64,000 nucleotides of DNA from Setaria digitata (GCA_003640385.1 RCAB01000124.1:1-64000), one strand, 5' to 3'; shown: positions 1 through 13,491, counted from the stretch's first letter. A program made the numbers and translations. Notes: generated by a model from the letters alone, not told the origin.

Positions 1-170
1 TATTATATTTATATTATATTTATATTATATTTATATTATATTTATGTTATATTATATTTATATTATAATTATTTATATTATAATTATTTATATTATATTT
101 ATATTATAATTATTTATATTATATTTATATTATANATATTATATTATATTACAATTATATTATATTATGT
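1..170. repeat. AT-rich tandem repeat (11-bp and about 15-bp units)
   Basis: The first bases are head-to-tail copies of an 11-bp unit, TATTATATTTA. They decay into units of the type TATTATAATTATTTA. One N sits near position 135, suggesting unstable assembly. The repeat lies upstream of the first recognisable TOM70 exon and so probably inside an intron of that gene. No coding capacity is seen in 1-400. Confidence 0.85.
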
Positions 171-409
171 TGTTATTAAATTATTTATTATTAATATATC
201 GCATTACATTTCATTATATTGTTTTATTGCGTATATTGCATATTAGATACATTATATATTGTATTTGTTGTTATATTTTTGTTGTATTATGTATCGTTTT
301 TGTTATATATATTTCATTATATTAAATGTTGTATTTGTTTTGTAGATTTATTGTCTTGTTTCCTGAGTTAATATTTTCAATTTATTGGTGAATGTCCTGA
401 AATTTCCAG

Positions 410-3400
410 AAGAATACACGAGAATCTATACCAGTAAGAGACGAGTTAGTGCTTTTATGGCGTAGTTCATATGTCAATGATCCGATACTGCATGATTTGG
501 ATGAAGAATCTCTTTCAATAAGGTATAGGTTGATTTTTTTGTTTGATGTTGTGTGTATTTTTCATTTATAAATTGAAATAGAAAAAGTCTGCTACAAAAC
601 AAGAATGTGGTAAAATGAAATGCTATGTTATGTTGATATTTTTCATTGAAATTATTTGAATTAGCTATTTATCGATGGGGTAGTCTTTTTTATTAAAATA
701 TTCTTTATACATATTCCAGTGTTCGGTATCAAGAAATCGTTTTTGCAATAAACTAGATGATAAGTTTGTCATCTGAATTTATTATCCCTTATTCCATAAT
801 GCTTAAATCGTATCAAATTGAATATTGATTTAGGGAGATTTGCAACGTTAACTGTCTATTTAAAATCATTTGTATTCCTTTTTGTTCAGAGTTACTATAT
901 TCCATATCTGCTTGTAATTATTTTTTCCTTATAATTATTTCATTTACAGTCCGTACCATCAGGCACTACAGGCAATACGGCAGAGGCATTACGAGGAAGT
1001 TATACCTCTGGTTGAGAATGACTTAGAGCTACAACTCTCAGATCCAGATCGCTTAAATATTACTTCAATTCTCCGGGATTATATACTGCAAGCTCGTTTT
1101 TCTCTGATGAAAGAGAACGTAGTGGTTAGTTCCATTTGCGAAATTATTGCGTAATGACAACTCCTATGTTCATTTGAACAGGTTGAAACGCATCAACAGA
1201 AGCAGTACAATGTAGATTTTTTGAAGATGCAGTGAAATTTTAAACAAACATTTTTAATTTGTTCATTTACAACATGTCTCATATCTTTATCTGTTAATAT
1301 GAAAATCGTATCGAATACGTAAAAGGTAAAAGAACTGGTGAATGGTGCTACTGATTTAGAGTAGCGGTGCTGATCTGCCGTCCATACATCCATAATTGCT
1401 GTCTTTTTTGAGTTACTATCGATGACTATTTTCTCATGGGAAAGGAAGGGATTAGTGTCTGTTGTGCTACATTTTCGTTTTTACATGGAGAACAAAGAGA
1501 AAAAGCAGATATAATTACTTTAAATGTCAGAATAGGAATTGGGGAAGGCATAGTTCCTGTACACTTTTTTCCCTTTCTTTGCTTTAAAAAATCGTTTGGC
1601 TCTTGACAATCTTGGTTGTTTATCTTTCTCCGACACTAGTTCACGGTACCTGTCTCGTGCGTTACCAACCCTACCAGTTATAAAGTACCATGTTTTTTTT
1701 TTTTTTTATGATTTTAGTCACTGAAAGAACGACTAATTTCTTTTGACAATATGTGGAGTATGTTGGATGAAGATTCACGGGGTGAGATAACCAACAAACG
1801 TTTCCGATCGATGTATCACATCTTGCTTGCAGCTTGGAAAATCCTTGAACACTGCGGCGATGTTGAGAGGTTCTTTTTTCTTTTTAGTATTTAGTAGCTT
1901 GATGATAAATGTGCCCGCACTGTTAAGTTTCGCTGTTTTTTAGTATAAGGCAAAATTACATCGCACGGAAAATATTTTCCATGAATACAAGGAATGAATA
2001 GGATATTTGCCAGGAACTGCGCATATTAGCAAAAACTAAATTACTTTTATCATATTGAACTAGCTGTTTTCGATAGGATGATTTTATTTTTTTTATTTTT
2101 ATTTTATATACATATCTTTAAAGCTTAAAAGGCACTTTCATTTTTTTTAAATTCCGTTACTCCAGCGAATTCAATCAAGCTGTCGAAATTGATCAGACTA
2201 ATGTTGATATCTATTTGGGTGCTGCTTTATTGTTATCTGAAAATGGGCAGCTGCAGGAAGCAATCGATTATTTAGATCGGCTAAATAAAATTGACCCTAC
2301 ACATCATCTGGTCAAGTATGTTTTTCCATTAGTCCTGAGTATATTGTAGTAAATTCCTTTCCTCAGATACATATCATCAGTTTCCTCTTCCTGACTCATC
2401 TTTTTAGAATTTGAATGATTCCTTAATTCAAAGTTTGAAGCGCTATTGTTAATATATAATTAATAATCCATTTCATTGAGGCATATGAGAGCGAACTGCA
2501 AAATGGCTTTGAAAGCTTCAATAGGTGATGTTGGTGGTGCTATGGCGTGTATGACAAAGGTTGATCAACTCTTACAGATGAACCGAAATGCTGATCCAAT
2601 TCTTTATCTTATTACTGGACGGGTTTGTTTGTCTTTCTACCGTTTTTTTTTTTTTTTTTTTTTTTTTAAATATCATCAACTGAAGTTCCAGGATACTTAA
2701 TAAAATTTTCTCTGCAACAGTTTGTACCATTGCATTTCAGTTGTACTATGCAGCCCAAAATAAAGAATTGGCGAAAGCGTCGTTTAAAAAAGCTGCTGAA
2801 GGTATTCCTGAATATGCTGCACCAATGTTCTATCTCGCGTAAGTTTATTGAATATTTCGAAGGTGAAATAATGTATGGTTTCTTTCCTTCAATGAAAATC
2901 ATACATTATTATTTTCCAGTTGTATTTTGTCTTTTTTTTTTTCTTTTTGTACCTAATATGCTGACATTTTCTTTTAGAATGGTGGAAGCAGAAGAAATGG
3001 AAGGTTCTCCGAATCAAATGGCTGTGTTAGAATCGAAGATGAAGATATGTTTGGAAAGAGAAAAGGCCAATCCAGATGCATTGGCTATTCTAGCGAAAAT
3101 TGCATTTCAGAGGTTTGTATTTGTTTGTTTGTATGAAAATTGCATTATATGGGGAAAAAAAATTATTTTCTTTCGTAGAATTCTCATTTGATACAACGTG
3201 CCTTCATATTCTTTACAGTAAAATAATTTTTTAATTAGTGGTTATTTTAGGACTTGCTTTTTTTTTCAGACAACAACTTGATGAGGCTTTGCTTTTATAT
3301 GAGCAGTGTATTAAAGTGTGTCCTGTTCATACAAACGAAGCATCACTTCTTCCAGCTGTGACAGACTATGTGCAAATTCGTTCTCTATGTAAGGCGGTTG

Positions 3401-3450
3401 AAGCATTGAAGCGAGCATCGTCTGCTGATGTCCCATATAGTGTGCGTTAA
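410..3450 (+). CDS. tomm-70: TOM70 mitochondrial import receptor, C-terminal part (5' truncated by window)
   Basis: Eight exons: 410-522, 950-1124, 1718-1869, 2166-2315, 2481-2622, 2741-2838, 2978-3112, 3270-3450. They join with matching phases to give 381 residues and a stop. The first exon reads KNTRESIPVRDEL and then SSYVNDPI, matching the linker after the N-terminal TPR clamp of animal TOM70 (KNREPLMPSPQF..). The rest is TPR-like helical repeats, for example FNQAVEIDQTNVDIYLGAAL and LLLYEQCIKVCP. TOM70 is an outer-membrane receptor that takes preproteins, often handed over by Hsp70/Hsp90, for import into mitochondria. The membrane anchor and clamp domain must lie left of the window. Introns carry T-homopolymers (about 24 T at 2642). 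The family call rests on remembered family sequence. A different TPR protein is possible but unlikely. Confidence 0.85.
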
Positions 3451-5507
3451 TCACTTCTGAACTTCTTTCACTTTATCATTGAAAAATACGCTGTTGATAA
3501 TGCAAGAATTTATCTAATTTTTACCAAACCACTTTAACTTCCTTATTGTGGATGTCAGTTTCGTTGAGGTGATCGTTTGGGAATCTGTTTAGTAATCTCT
3601 ATTCCTTGCTTGATATTGAATATTCTAGATAACTGAGGGACAGTGCCTGAGTCTTTTACTCTTTTGATTTTTTATGATTTAAGATTGCAATACAGCATGA
3701 ATTGCTGCCGCACTTTTGTGAAGCGGTCTACATTTCCTGCAGTGTTTAATTATATATTTAGGACATCTATAGGCACAAAAATTTCTTGTGCTTTGTTTCT
3801 GTTTTTTAGCGCTCATTGGCGGTTTATATCCTGTATGAGTTTCTTGTTGTATCTCGTTAATATGTTTTTACCTTTTTTTTTGATAAAAGTTGTACGAATC
3901 TGTTTGCCTTGCAATTCATTTCAAAAATGGTAGGACATAGGTCAGCTCATTTTTAGTTTCTCTTAATATTTGATTTAAACTGATTCATCTTAAGTTTACA
4001 CTGTACACATGTCAACGGTCCTTACTCTTTCTCATCATGATTGCCAAATTTCCGTCAAATCGATATTGCTGTTACCGAGAAGCTGCAATATCTGCATTGC
4101 TCATATTCCGCAACATTATCCTCCTTCACTTTAACTCAGTTATTAAGATTTAAATGTGAATTTCGTGATATTGCAGCGTAGTGTTTGTTTTTTTATTAGA
4201 TTAAGTATAGTATAACTGCTCCTTTTAGTGGGAAGTTTTAGTAGTGTCAAAACTGCATTTAGTTTTGAGTTCTCCTAGAAACAACCGTTTGCCCTTATTA
4301 CAAAGAAAAAAAAAGTATGGCAACGAGTTTTACAGACTTCGGTAACTGCATGGATTATCTTAATGGGGCCCACGTTTTACATTCACGATATTACAACGAT
4401 TGAAGTGTCATGTCACTTTGTCGAAAGAGTGGCGTTTTAAAGGCCGTTGACCTACACCTTTTCGTAAGAAAATCTGATAGAAGTGGGGGATGGTGCACTT
4501 CTTAATTTTTCATTGCAAATTACTGTTAGATATTTGATGGGGAGCAAGAAGCTCTGTTAATTAGTAGCAATTTATTAGGGACTTCATGTTTGATAAAATG
4601 CCTTCGAAAACATTTTGTAAGTACTTGGACTGAATTGGCTTTTATATTTGCCAGGTCCACGTTTGTCCCACTGCTAGAGTTGCAATAACATTTTTCGAAA
4701 TGAATGGGTTCGGTTTATCATTATTCTTTTACAATACTATAGCAATGCATTCTGATAACTAAAAAGTAAATAATAAACAACTAACAGCTAAAATTCAGCA
4801 ATGGCGACATAATAAATATCTCTACCTTATTTATTTCCGAAACACTCCAAAGAAATTATTATGGTACATATAAGGTTGATTTTTAATGCGTTATATATTT
4901 AAAAAAAGAAATATTAAGTATGCCAAGTCTGCGATACATGATGCCAGTAACTTGGAAGTTCGGGGGATTTTTCTGCTTGGAATCTCGGCGATATTTATTT
5001 ACATTGACGTACTGAACCCCAAAATGTTGAATACATGATATTCTTTCTCGGATTCAAAAATTTTTCAAGTCATCAGAAGCCAGTTTGGAGTGTTCAAGTT
5101 ATTTCTATCATTTGTAGTAGAGCAGGAATAGAATGATGAAAGGAAGGAAACTTTTAGTGCAATTATAATCCATTAAAGAACAAGCAGTACAGGACCTGCT
5201 TTGATTCTTGCATTTTGGGTTACGATAGTGATATGTGAGCAATGTGAATTAATAACCGGTTCTTCCAATTCATGATGATAATGAATGGCGATAGTGACAG
5301 TGATGGGATAGCAATGTCTCAGGACTGTTTGACGTTGACACTGACAAATGTGACACACCTTGTGACAAATCAATCTAGGGATGGCAGTGGATCATATCAT
5401 TCATCTCATTTCACCATTCAGAAAGCTATCCGGAAACTATTTCAGAACATAGCATTCTCCAATACACACACACGTCTGTTACACATATATATGTATATAG
5501 ATAAGGT

Positions 5508-5539
<32 letters not shown>

Positions 5540-6740
5540 CTGTGTGTGTAGTGTGTCTTCTTTCATCTATACAGTATATGCGGCTGAATAGTTAGTTATA
5601 TTCGGCAGCGATCGCCACCTTCAAAAATTTCGTTCAGTTGTGGTCGTTGCCAACTGAGGTGACAATTACGACAATTGTGCTGTCGCAAACAAATACCAAT
5701 CGTACAGAGCACCAGCAAACAAAACCACTGAGCAATGACAGCAGCGACGACATCTGCGGTGACGGTAATGCGAAATTACAAAACAACCCAATCGACTTCG
5801 AAATCACTACTTTAACAATTCACAACTTGTTTTAATATCAGGTATCCACCCCCGGCTATGCTCACACACCAATATACAATCATACCACCCCACGGTCCAT
5901 CTTTCTCGCTTTTCCTGCCATTCTTCTCTTCTGCTATCATCATCACTTTTGATTTATTCAAAATTTCTACCCACAAAGTCATCAAGGATCATCAGATCTC
6001 CACATCACGCTCTCTTCAGATAGTTCCACGTCTCATTTACGCTGCTTTTACAATATTTTACTGCAATCCTATATAAACTTCAAGACTAGCACATTACATC
6101 AAACAACCCGATGACCAGTCGTTACCTAGCCTAAAATAAATCGCTGAACTGTTATTTTTCGATTTGCTTGATAGGATTTTCGGTTTCAGTGAACACTCTC
6201 TTGTTTTACTGCACAATCCTTTTCTCATTAAGTATACACTTTCCATTGCTGCTGAATTTACATCGGTATTTTAAAGTATAAAATAAGCACCTAAATATAT
6301 TGGTATATTTATGAAATGATAACCGATACTGATGATAATATTTTCGGCTTCGTCAATTCATTTTGCTTAGGGCTTTATTTCCACACTACTGAACGATCCT
6401 TCATCTTAAAATGAATTTGTTCTATTTTTAATTTTTTAAATGTCAATCATTACGGAGTCGCATCAACACTGACTGAACAGTATTTATATGTTTTCTTTTT
6501 TTTTTTTTTCACATTCAAGAAAGTCGTAATACATTTTTCATGGTACCGAAAGGCTTCCTGTTCTTTTGAGAAGAAACTTTAATAATCATTAATGAAGAAA
6601 TGAAATTCTATTTGATTGAACTGATCCATACCTATTTCCTGATGTTAAAATGGGACTCTACCTACCATAATCGAAAAGCGGTTCCGGTGCTACTCACTGT
6701 TTGTTGAAGTTAATTTTTCAGTGCTGATATAGTAGTTGCC
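3451..6740. other. Intergenic region, about 3.3 kb, no supported gene
   Basis: The region lies between the TOM70 stop and the next supported exon. Short open frames on both strands (5272-5595, 5638-5835, 5858-6076) look low-complexity or repeat-driven and have no recognisable family or exon structure. It contains a TG microsatellite. A TTTTTCAG acceptor at 6714-6721 may be the trans-splice or cis-splice site of the next gene. Confidence 0.6.
5505..5556. repeat. TG microsatellite
   Basis: Nearly pure (TG)n of about 50 bp with a few interruptions. It is preceded by a short CA run at 5465-5473 and an alternating AT/GT stretch. It is probably length-polymorphic. Confidence 0.9.
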
Positions 6741-9700
6741 ATGGGCTGGAACACAATTCTGAACCGAACACTATCAAATGATGTTGAATTATTGAATCAG
6801 CTAAACAATATTCCAGAATCAAAGTCTGCATTCGTTCGAAATTCTGACGGTTAATTTGGCATTTAATTTAAAGTACTAAAGTTTGTAATTTAATGAACCA
6901 ACAGTACATACAGTTTTTTCACTTTCTGTTCTCTAACGATTCTAATGAATACCGGGAATATGAATGAATTATATTCTTTTTCCTTTAATGATTCAAAATT
7001 CCGAGTACCAAGTGAATTAAAATTTTGAGAAATCCTGAGATTCAGAGGGAAGAATCTCTTGACAGGTACGCTGAGCGGCTATATATCAATGATTAGCTGT
7101 TCGGCAAATCAAGCTTATTGCATGAGTGTTCGAATCGATCAGTCCATCGGTGGTAAATTTATCAGTATTGAACCGACCGATGATTCTGACACTTTCCAAA
7201 TCACTGATGTCCAGGTTTGATTCTCCACCCATTCTTATGATATTAGAATAAGTTTATCACCGAAATTTCTGCTAGTGGTTATGATTAAATTTTTGTATTA
7301 AAACTTTATTCCTACTTAACTGTGAAAGGAGAAAAAAATTTAGCATTTCATCTAAGGCCGCTGTCATCAAACAAAGAAATTTTAAAAATATTCTGTATTG
7401 CTCTTTCGAAGTTTTTTTTTTTTTTTATTTTTAGGATGAAGCTGAGGATATGAGTCTACAACCGATATTCATACAAGTGTTTCATAATCCCAATGGGCGC
7501 TTAGCACTACAGCATCTGGTTGACCAAGCTGCTGAAAGGTTGTCAATTTCAATTTGCATGAATAGGTAGAATGAATTTAAGTAGAATCTTCAGACTAATA
7601 AATGAAAGAACTGAAGAATTGCAACAAAATAAAGCAATTCCTTTAAATAGTTTCAAATTTTATCAGCTTTCCTCTATACTAAAGTGTTTTTACTTTTACT
7701 TAATAGTGTTAAGTAAACTGGTTTTGGAAATCTCTTCTAAACTTTTCGTTTTTCCAAAGTTGTTAATGAATGTATGAACTTTATTTTTTCCTGAAATACG
7801 TAACTACTAGGTTTCTACTGTAAAATATTCAAGGAACATAGTTCCCCATATTGTTAAAAACCGTCTTACTAATTTTTCACTATCTGGAACCAAACTTCAG
7901 TTTTGGGAAGAAATTCCTACCCACAACTGGTTCAACTGCTAAAACGTTTCTGAATGAATTAAATTTTTTTCAGAAATCAGTCTTTGTTAGCTAATATTGC
8001 AGGATACTGGGACGAATAAATTTGGACATGAAGAAGAATGTTACCGTCGATCTGACTGATAGCGATGACCTGAATGTTTGGAGAGACAAGGCTGGCTTTG
8101 TTATCAGGGACAAAATGAAGCTGTGTGAACTTACTGTGAATAAAAACGAATTTCAAAAAACGCTCGAGACAGCAGAAAGTGAGATTTTCCAAGCAGTTCA
8201 ACCAATTACAAAAATTTGAAAACTTTAAATATATTTCTAAGCAAACTATGAGCTAGATCATTACTAGTTTTCAACCAATGTAAAATACGCTTCACTGATA
8301 TTCCAGGTGATATTTACAACTAGCAGTCTAAAAATTTACCGGGTTCTCATTTATATTCTCCTTTCTTTTTCGTTATTCACACCCTTTCTTATCACGTTTT
8401 TGGGTTAAGATCATTTGGTGGTTACCGATAAGGAACTTTCAAGATATTATGATAGTGCACTATTTTGATAAATTATGGAAAAGACTGACAGTTCAGAGAA
8501 AACTCATATTTTTTAAAGGTGTAAGATGAGTTTATAAAGACCGCATTTCTGCTTCTCACCCAAATGCGGAAGTGAAATTGATTGCAACCAGCATTAAAAA
8601 TGATTGAAAGCCAGTTTGCTAGAACTAAACGAATTTGAATGGCGATGGTTTTACCTCTTTTTTTGAATGATTTCTATGAACAATTCAAAAGTGTAAAAAG
8701 GAGAAAAGGCTGAGTCGAAATTCGGAATGCAGAATTCAAAAGATAGATTTTATCTTTCTCATTCGTTATCCTCTAAGGAAAGGTTTTCATGGTGATATCT
8801 TAACTAAATAAAACAGGAAAGTTTTGTTAATTAGAAGTACGCATAAATCGGAGGCATCATAAACCAAAGTGCTGTTACGAAAATTTAATATCGGCAAACG
8901 GACTGCTACTCCTTACTGATCTTAGCGCTTCAATTTCTTAATTCGTACTGGAATACATTTCTTGCCACAACTTAAAATATGCAAACTGATTAAAATGAAT
9001 TTTCAAATGTAGTAGAAAAATTTTCATGGCAAAGCTAGTGAGAACGTTGGATAATCTTTTAAGTCATGGCGACTAACTGAAGAGAGAAGTTGATATCGTG
9101 GTAGTAGTGAAGTTCAAAGAAATCGTTTTAGATATCAAGATTTCGGAATTCGATGGCTCACAGATGGAAAAAATCGTCAGATTTGATAAGGCAGTGAGCA
9201 GTGGAGACCGCAGTACATTTCTTAAATACCTCTTTAAAGATGCAAATGTATGTTTTTGCAGTGATTTACTTCTGGATATTGCTTGTAGTGATAAGAAAAT
9301 GCCAGTACCTTAGGATTGTTCTATGGGCAGGAAATTGAATAACTTTTACGAAGCTTAATTATATAAATTGTAATCTTACCATAATCTTCGCTCAGGTATT
9401 AACTGCTGAAAGCGAGGAAATATCAGCAGTGGCTGGTTACGGTGTATTTTGCGAAGATCGCATTCTTGCTGTTTATGCAGAATCTAAGCAAATTGCTCAT
9501 GCCATCATGCAAGAAATACTGCGAAAAATAAATTATGATGAGGTATTATTATAAATTTAGACTAGGATCAAGTTAAAAAGAGCAATCAAACTGCAAGTTG
9601 CAAACTAATAATTTTAATACGAATTTGCCAGCCAGCTAATATTTTAGGCGCCATTTAACATCTGAAATTTTTTTTTTCAGGTAACATTATGTACGATGCA

Positions 9701-9833
9701 GAATCATTGGAGTGTTGAGAGTAAGCCAATTATCCATTGCAGACAAATCACGCGTCTTCACACTCGTGCACTACCTACAGGAATCATGTGGGATCGAATA
9801 TTTGTTTTAAACTTAGGCATGAATCTGATCTGA
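6741..9833 (+). CDS. GNAT-like acetyltransferase family protein, probably nematode-type
   Basis: Seven exons join in phase: 6741-6849, 7066-7214, 7435-7538, 8003-8178, 9132-9247, 9396-9542, 9681-9833, giving 317 residues from this ATG. The C-terminal part reads AVAGYGVFCEDRILAVYAES and then KQIAHAIMQEIL. This resembles the second GNAT-type domain of nematode proteins (DUF1248 / Acetyltransf_18 style), in which a GYG strand is followed by a short loop and a helix. The end, TRLHTRALPTGIMWDRIF, fits the same family. If so, it would move an acetyl group from acetyl-CoA to an unknown acceptor. The start is uncertain: the reading frame stays open from 6723 to the ATG (ADIVVA), so an upstream exon may exist. 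The fourth exon also runs on to an in-frame TGA at 8219 if its GTGAGA donor is skipped. Confidence 0.6.
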
Positions 9834-10232
9834 GCATTGTATAATGAACTTGAAATACAGTATCCTTACATTAGAATACCTATTTCTTAGAAAGGTCGAT
9901 TTCCGCACTTCTTTCAACACAGCTACGGATAACCTTCATTGAAATTAATCTTTCAAAATTTTTATGTGCTTAATGAAAAACAACATTGGCCATCTGTACA
10001 GAACAAATGTTCATAATCAATTTCTCCTGAACTATATTAATGCGTTACTGCTTTTAGATTTTTCAATAACTCTTATAAACATATATAGGATTATTTCAAT
10101 AAACTTTATCGCTGCTTGAAATTTTGAAGCAGTTCATCATAAAAAGAAATGTTTAAATAACAACATATGCAAATTTCACAAAAGCAATGTTTTCAGAAAT
10201 GCCGTCCCAAAAAATCAACTTCTTTTTTGAGA
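9834..10232. other. Short spacer between convergent genes
   Basis: This 400-bp spacer holds the 3' flanks of the acetyltransferase-like gene (+) and the vezatin-like gene (-). It is AT-rich. I see no ORF or structured element beyond expected 3' UTR sequence. Confidence 0.6.
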
Positions 10233-13200
10233 CTATTCATTTCCAGGATCATCTATAAAATCAACACTTGGTGCTAATTTCATAAATGATAAAGCATGCT
10301 TTAAATCCATCCCTACTACTCGTGAATGAAGTATATTATTTTCTGAAAGCAAGGTGATATTATCCAAAGTGTTTTGATCATCAACAAGATATTTATCAGC
10401 ACTACAATTTTCACACACTGTTGGTATTTCTTGGCATTTATTTTTGACTTTTGCCATTCGTTCTATTCGACTACTTTCTGCTGCTGTAGTTGCATCCGAT
10501 TCCTTTACACGCTCAAGAAGTCGTAATTTCAATTCCATAACCACAGATTTTGCTATTAAATCACATGTTTTCTGCAATAAACTTTCATAACAACGGGAAA
10601 CGTATGTATTGTAAGGAATCATTAAATTTGGAGATCATCAAGATGATGCTTTCGGATATTCTACTTTCTACTTCCTGTGTTTTCACAGGACAAGAAGTTT
10701 CAAGTGCCATTTAACTTTTATTGCAGCATACTTGAGGAGAATGAGGTCATGAATATCATATACTTTTTCTTTACGATGGAATAACATTCATATGAAAAGG
10801 CAGACTTCAAGTAGGTACAAACTTACATCTTCCTCCCATGAAGAGGGAAACACATCTTTTTGCTCGTCATCTGAAACGAGAGAGGACCCTTCATATATCT
10901 GAAAAAAAAAAAAAAAAGAAAGGAAAAGAAAAAAAAGAAAAATAGATGCCAATCCATTATAAGGAAAGTTACTTTACCAAAAAAGACACGTTTCTGTTGA
11001 AAAAAAAAAGATCGGTTCAAAGAGGTTTTGTTAAAAGCGAGTAACCTTTTCAGCTCGTAAATCATCTGCAGTCGATTCAGCTTCGTAAATATTTCCAGAT
11101 ATTAAAGAATCTGATGATATGCTAGGATGTTCTATATCTTCATGTTGTTGCACATGTGTTTCAGGAGTAGAAAATTCAAGTGCTTTTTTTAATATTTCGC
11201 CGACATACTGAAACTTCTTTTCCTCCGGTATTTCATTCCCACTTAGACTGCAAAAAATTTATAAATACATCTACAAATAAAAATTATGTTGTTTATCTTT
11301 ACAGTTCCATTTGAACTTTAAAACCTCACGATGGATTGGGAATCTTGTCAGATGTAATGGAGATAATTCAACAACTTGTTATTTAGATATGTAAAGACCA
11401 TTAAATCAATCCATCTAAGTAGATATATGACAGTTGAAATCGCTACAAAACAAAACTAATAAAACACATACACTTCTGAAGCGCAACTCAGATAAGCCAG
11501 AATCTTCTCAGTGGTAGACAAAAATGGTGAAAATTTCCGTACTTTCTTCTCTGTCATATAGGAATTTCGATAATTAATAAATTCAAGACCAGATGAAAGA
11601 CTGCAGAGAAATAGTCAATTCCAGAATATGTTCAATTACAGAACAATTAAAAAAATAAACTTTCTACGAGGAATATTTCTAATCCTATGAAACAAAGGAG
11701 CAGTTGGACAGGATATATAAATGAGAAAATTCAGGAATTATATTAATTCTACTGCCGAAAAAAAAAATTATGAGACTTCTATTTTAATTATAACTTTCTG
11801 TAAGTTCAAGGCAAGCCCAGTTCAAGTGAACCAAATTAGATCTGAGCTATAGTCAAAAAAACTACAGTCAGTTTTATTATTTTCAAATACAACAGTCGAG
11901 TCGTTTGGGAACTGCGAAGTAAATTAATTCTTTTCCCAGAAAAACGATAACTTTCGTAAACAATTCATCTACATGTTAAAAGTCTCACCTGGCTTTGCTA
12001 TTTTTAAGAAGCAGTATTCCCCAAAGCAAATCCAAAAATAAAAACATCACCGTGCGTGGCGGATACGATAAATTTACAAGAAAAAGCCGAAGATATTCAC
12101 TTCGTAAAAGAAACAATAACTGCCACAATTCCTGTTTATGATACTAACGAGATAAGGAATGTGTAGCAATCTCAAAATTTTTATTCGAAAGGTAAAAGTA
12201 ATAAAATTTATCACTTCATAATTGCATCCAGTGATAAATTAGAGTCTAAATGCTCAACACAAAATACATTGTTGTAGCTGTTGGAAATAATAATTCAAAC
12301 ACTGCACACACTATAAATAAATTAAAAATGAAAGATACCTTTAAGGAGTGTAGTTGGAGAAACTTTTCGCATATGTCGTCTTCCAAAGCTAATCGTGATA
12401 TTTCGGGTGTGAACATTTCACACAATAATTTTCCAGAATCATCATAGCTGAAAAAGTGAAATTCTTCTTCCAAGAATGCGACTTTATCGCTGTGTACTTC
12501 ATACGTTTTTTTTCTTTTTTTCACTCGTATAACTCATAACCTCCGTCTTATAGTGAATCCACTGCAAACAACTACGTTATAACTGCTAGAATACAAATAT
12601 CTACAACAGCTATAACGACAAAAACACAATGTCTGTGACGACAAGGCAATATAAACTAGTGTTACCTGGATAAACTTCTTGACATACGTATATGACATTG
12701 AACTGCACAACGAAGTGCTTTCAACAGGTCAGAACGAAGCGAGCGTAAGCACACCGCCGCATTCAAATCAAACTTTTGCCATAGTCTAAAATGCAGAATC
12801 CGAAATAACTAAGTGGCAGTTATATAAATTTACTAAATTAAACCGTGCCTGACCAACGTCACATCAAAAATAACATTTTTTGAGCGAAAGTCTCACTTTA
12901 CATTTCATGACAGCAGCGAGCAAGAAATCAGCAAAGAAACTTTCATAAAAAATGTATTGTTAAAAGTTGATGAATCAAAAAATCCTAGTAAAATTCACCT
13001 ACCCGAAAAAAGTAATTTCTCGAGATCGAATGAGAGCAATGATGCGATGAAAAATAGAATCGAAATCAGTTGATGCTTCGATATAGGAAAGTATAATATA
13101 ATAACAAAACCATTTAATAATTTCCAGAAACCCAATAAAAAGTGCAGGACATACCAAAAGGCCTAACACCTGGTATGATACAGAGAATCCGCTAGCAACA

Positions 13201-13491
13201 ACGACTGTTATAACAGAGAAGCATATAACGATCTGAAACTATTTATAAAAAAAAACTGAACGCAAGAAGGAAATACAATTTTTCATTAAATGAGATAAAA
13301 TAATTCTTCTACGACTTATAAAATCAGTGAAATACCAATGAAACACCAACTTTGGAAGAAATCAGTGTTTTCTGCTCAGATACCAAGTACTGCTCCTCTA
13401 TCATTTCCAAATCCATAACATCCAAAAGCGACTTGTTGAGAATCAACTTATACACTCTTCGCAAGAAATCTGAACTAGCCACCCCGATCAT
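10233..13491 (-). CDS. Vezatin-like adherens-junction membrane protein
   Basis: Nine minus-strand exons: 13491-13336, 13232-13003, 12785-12666, 12447-12339, 12131-11989, 11600-11472, 11247-11046, 10898-10827, 10571-10233. All phases match and give 499 residues from ATG 13491. Residues about 53-95 form a two-segment membrane hairpin (IVICFSVITVVVASG.. and LGLLVCPALFIGFLEII). It is followed by FDSIFHRIIALIRSREITFF, like the vezatin stretch AFTNLVRKALRLIQETEVIS. Next come CLRSLRSDLLKALRCAVQCH and HSLKELWQLLFLLRSEYLRL, which parallel vezatin's GLRKAVYRTLRANFQAA and [20 protein letters not shown] in order and spacing. The C-terminal half is acidic and ends with an amphipathic helix near LIAKSVVMELKLRLLERV. 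Vezatin is a junctional and vesicle-associated transmembrane protein linked in animals to myosin VIIa and dynein. The frame is open upstream of the ATG (VPCAHVTKKFID), so a 5' exon is probably missing. Confidence 0.68.

Noticed and set aside
5272..5835. Plus-strand open frames of 107 and 65 codons
   Set aside because: One runs into the TG microsatellite, and both are low-complexity with no family likeness or phase-matched neighbours.
12246..12524. Minus-strand 92-codon ORF beginning KKRKKTYEVHSD as a separate start of the vezatin-like gene
   Set aside because: It opens with GTG after a poly-A tract. A CACTTTTTCAG acceptor inside it at 12448 fits the upstream exon phase exactly, so the first part is intron.
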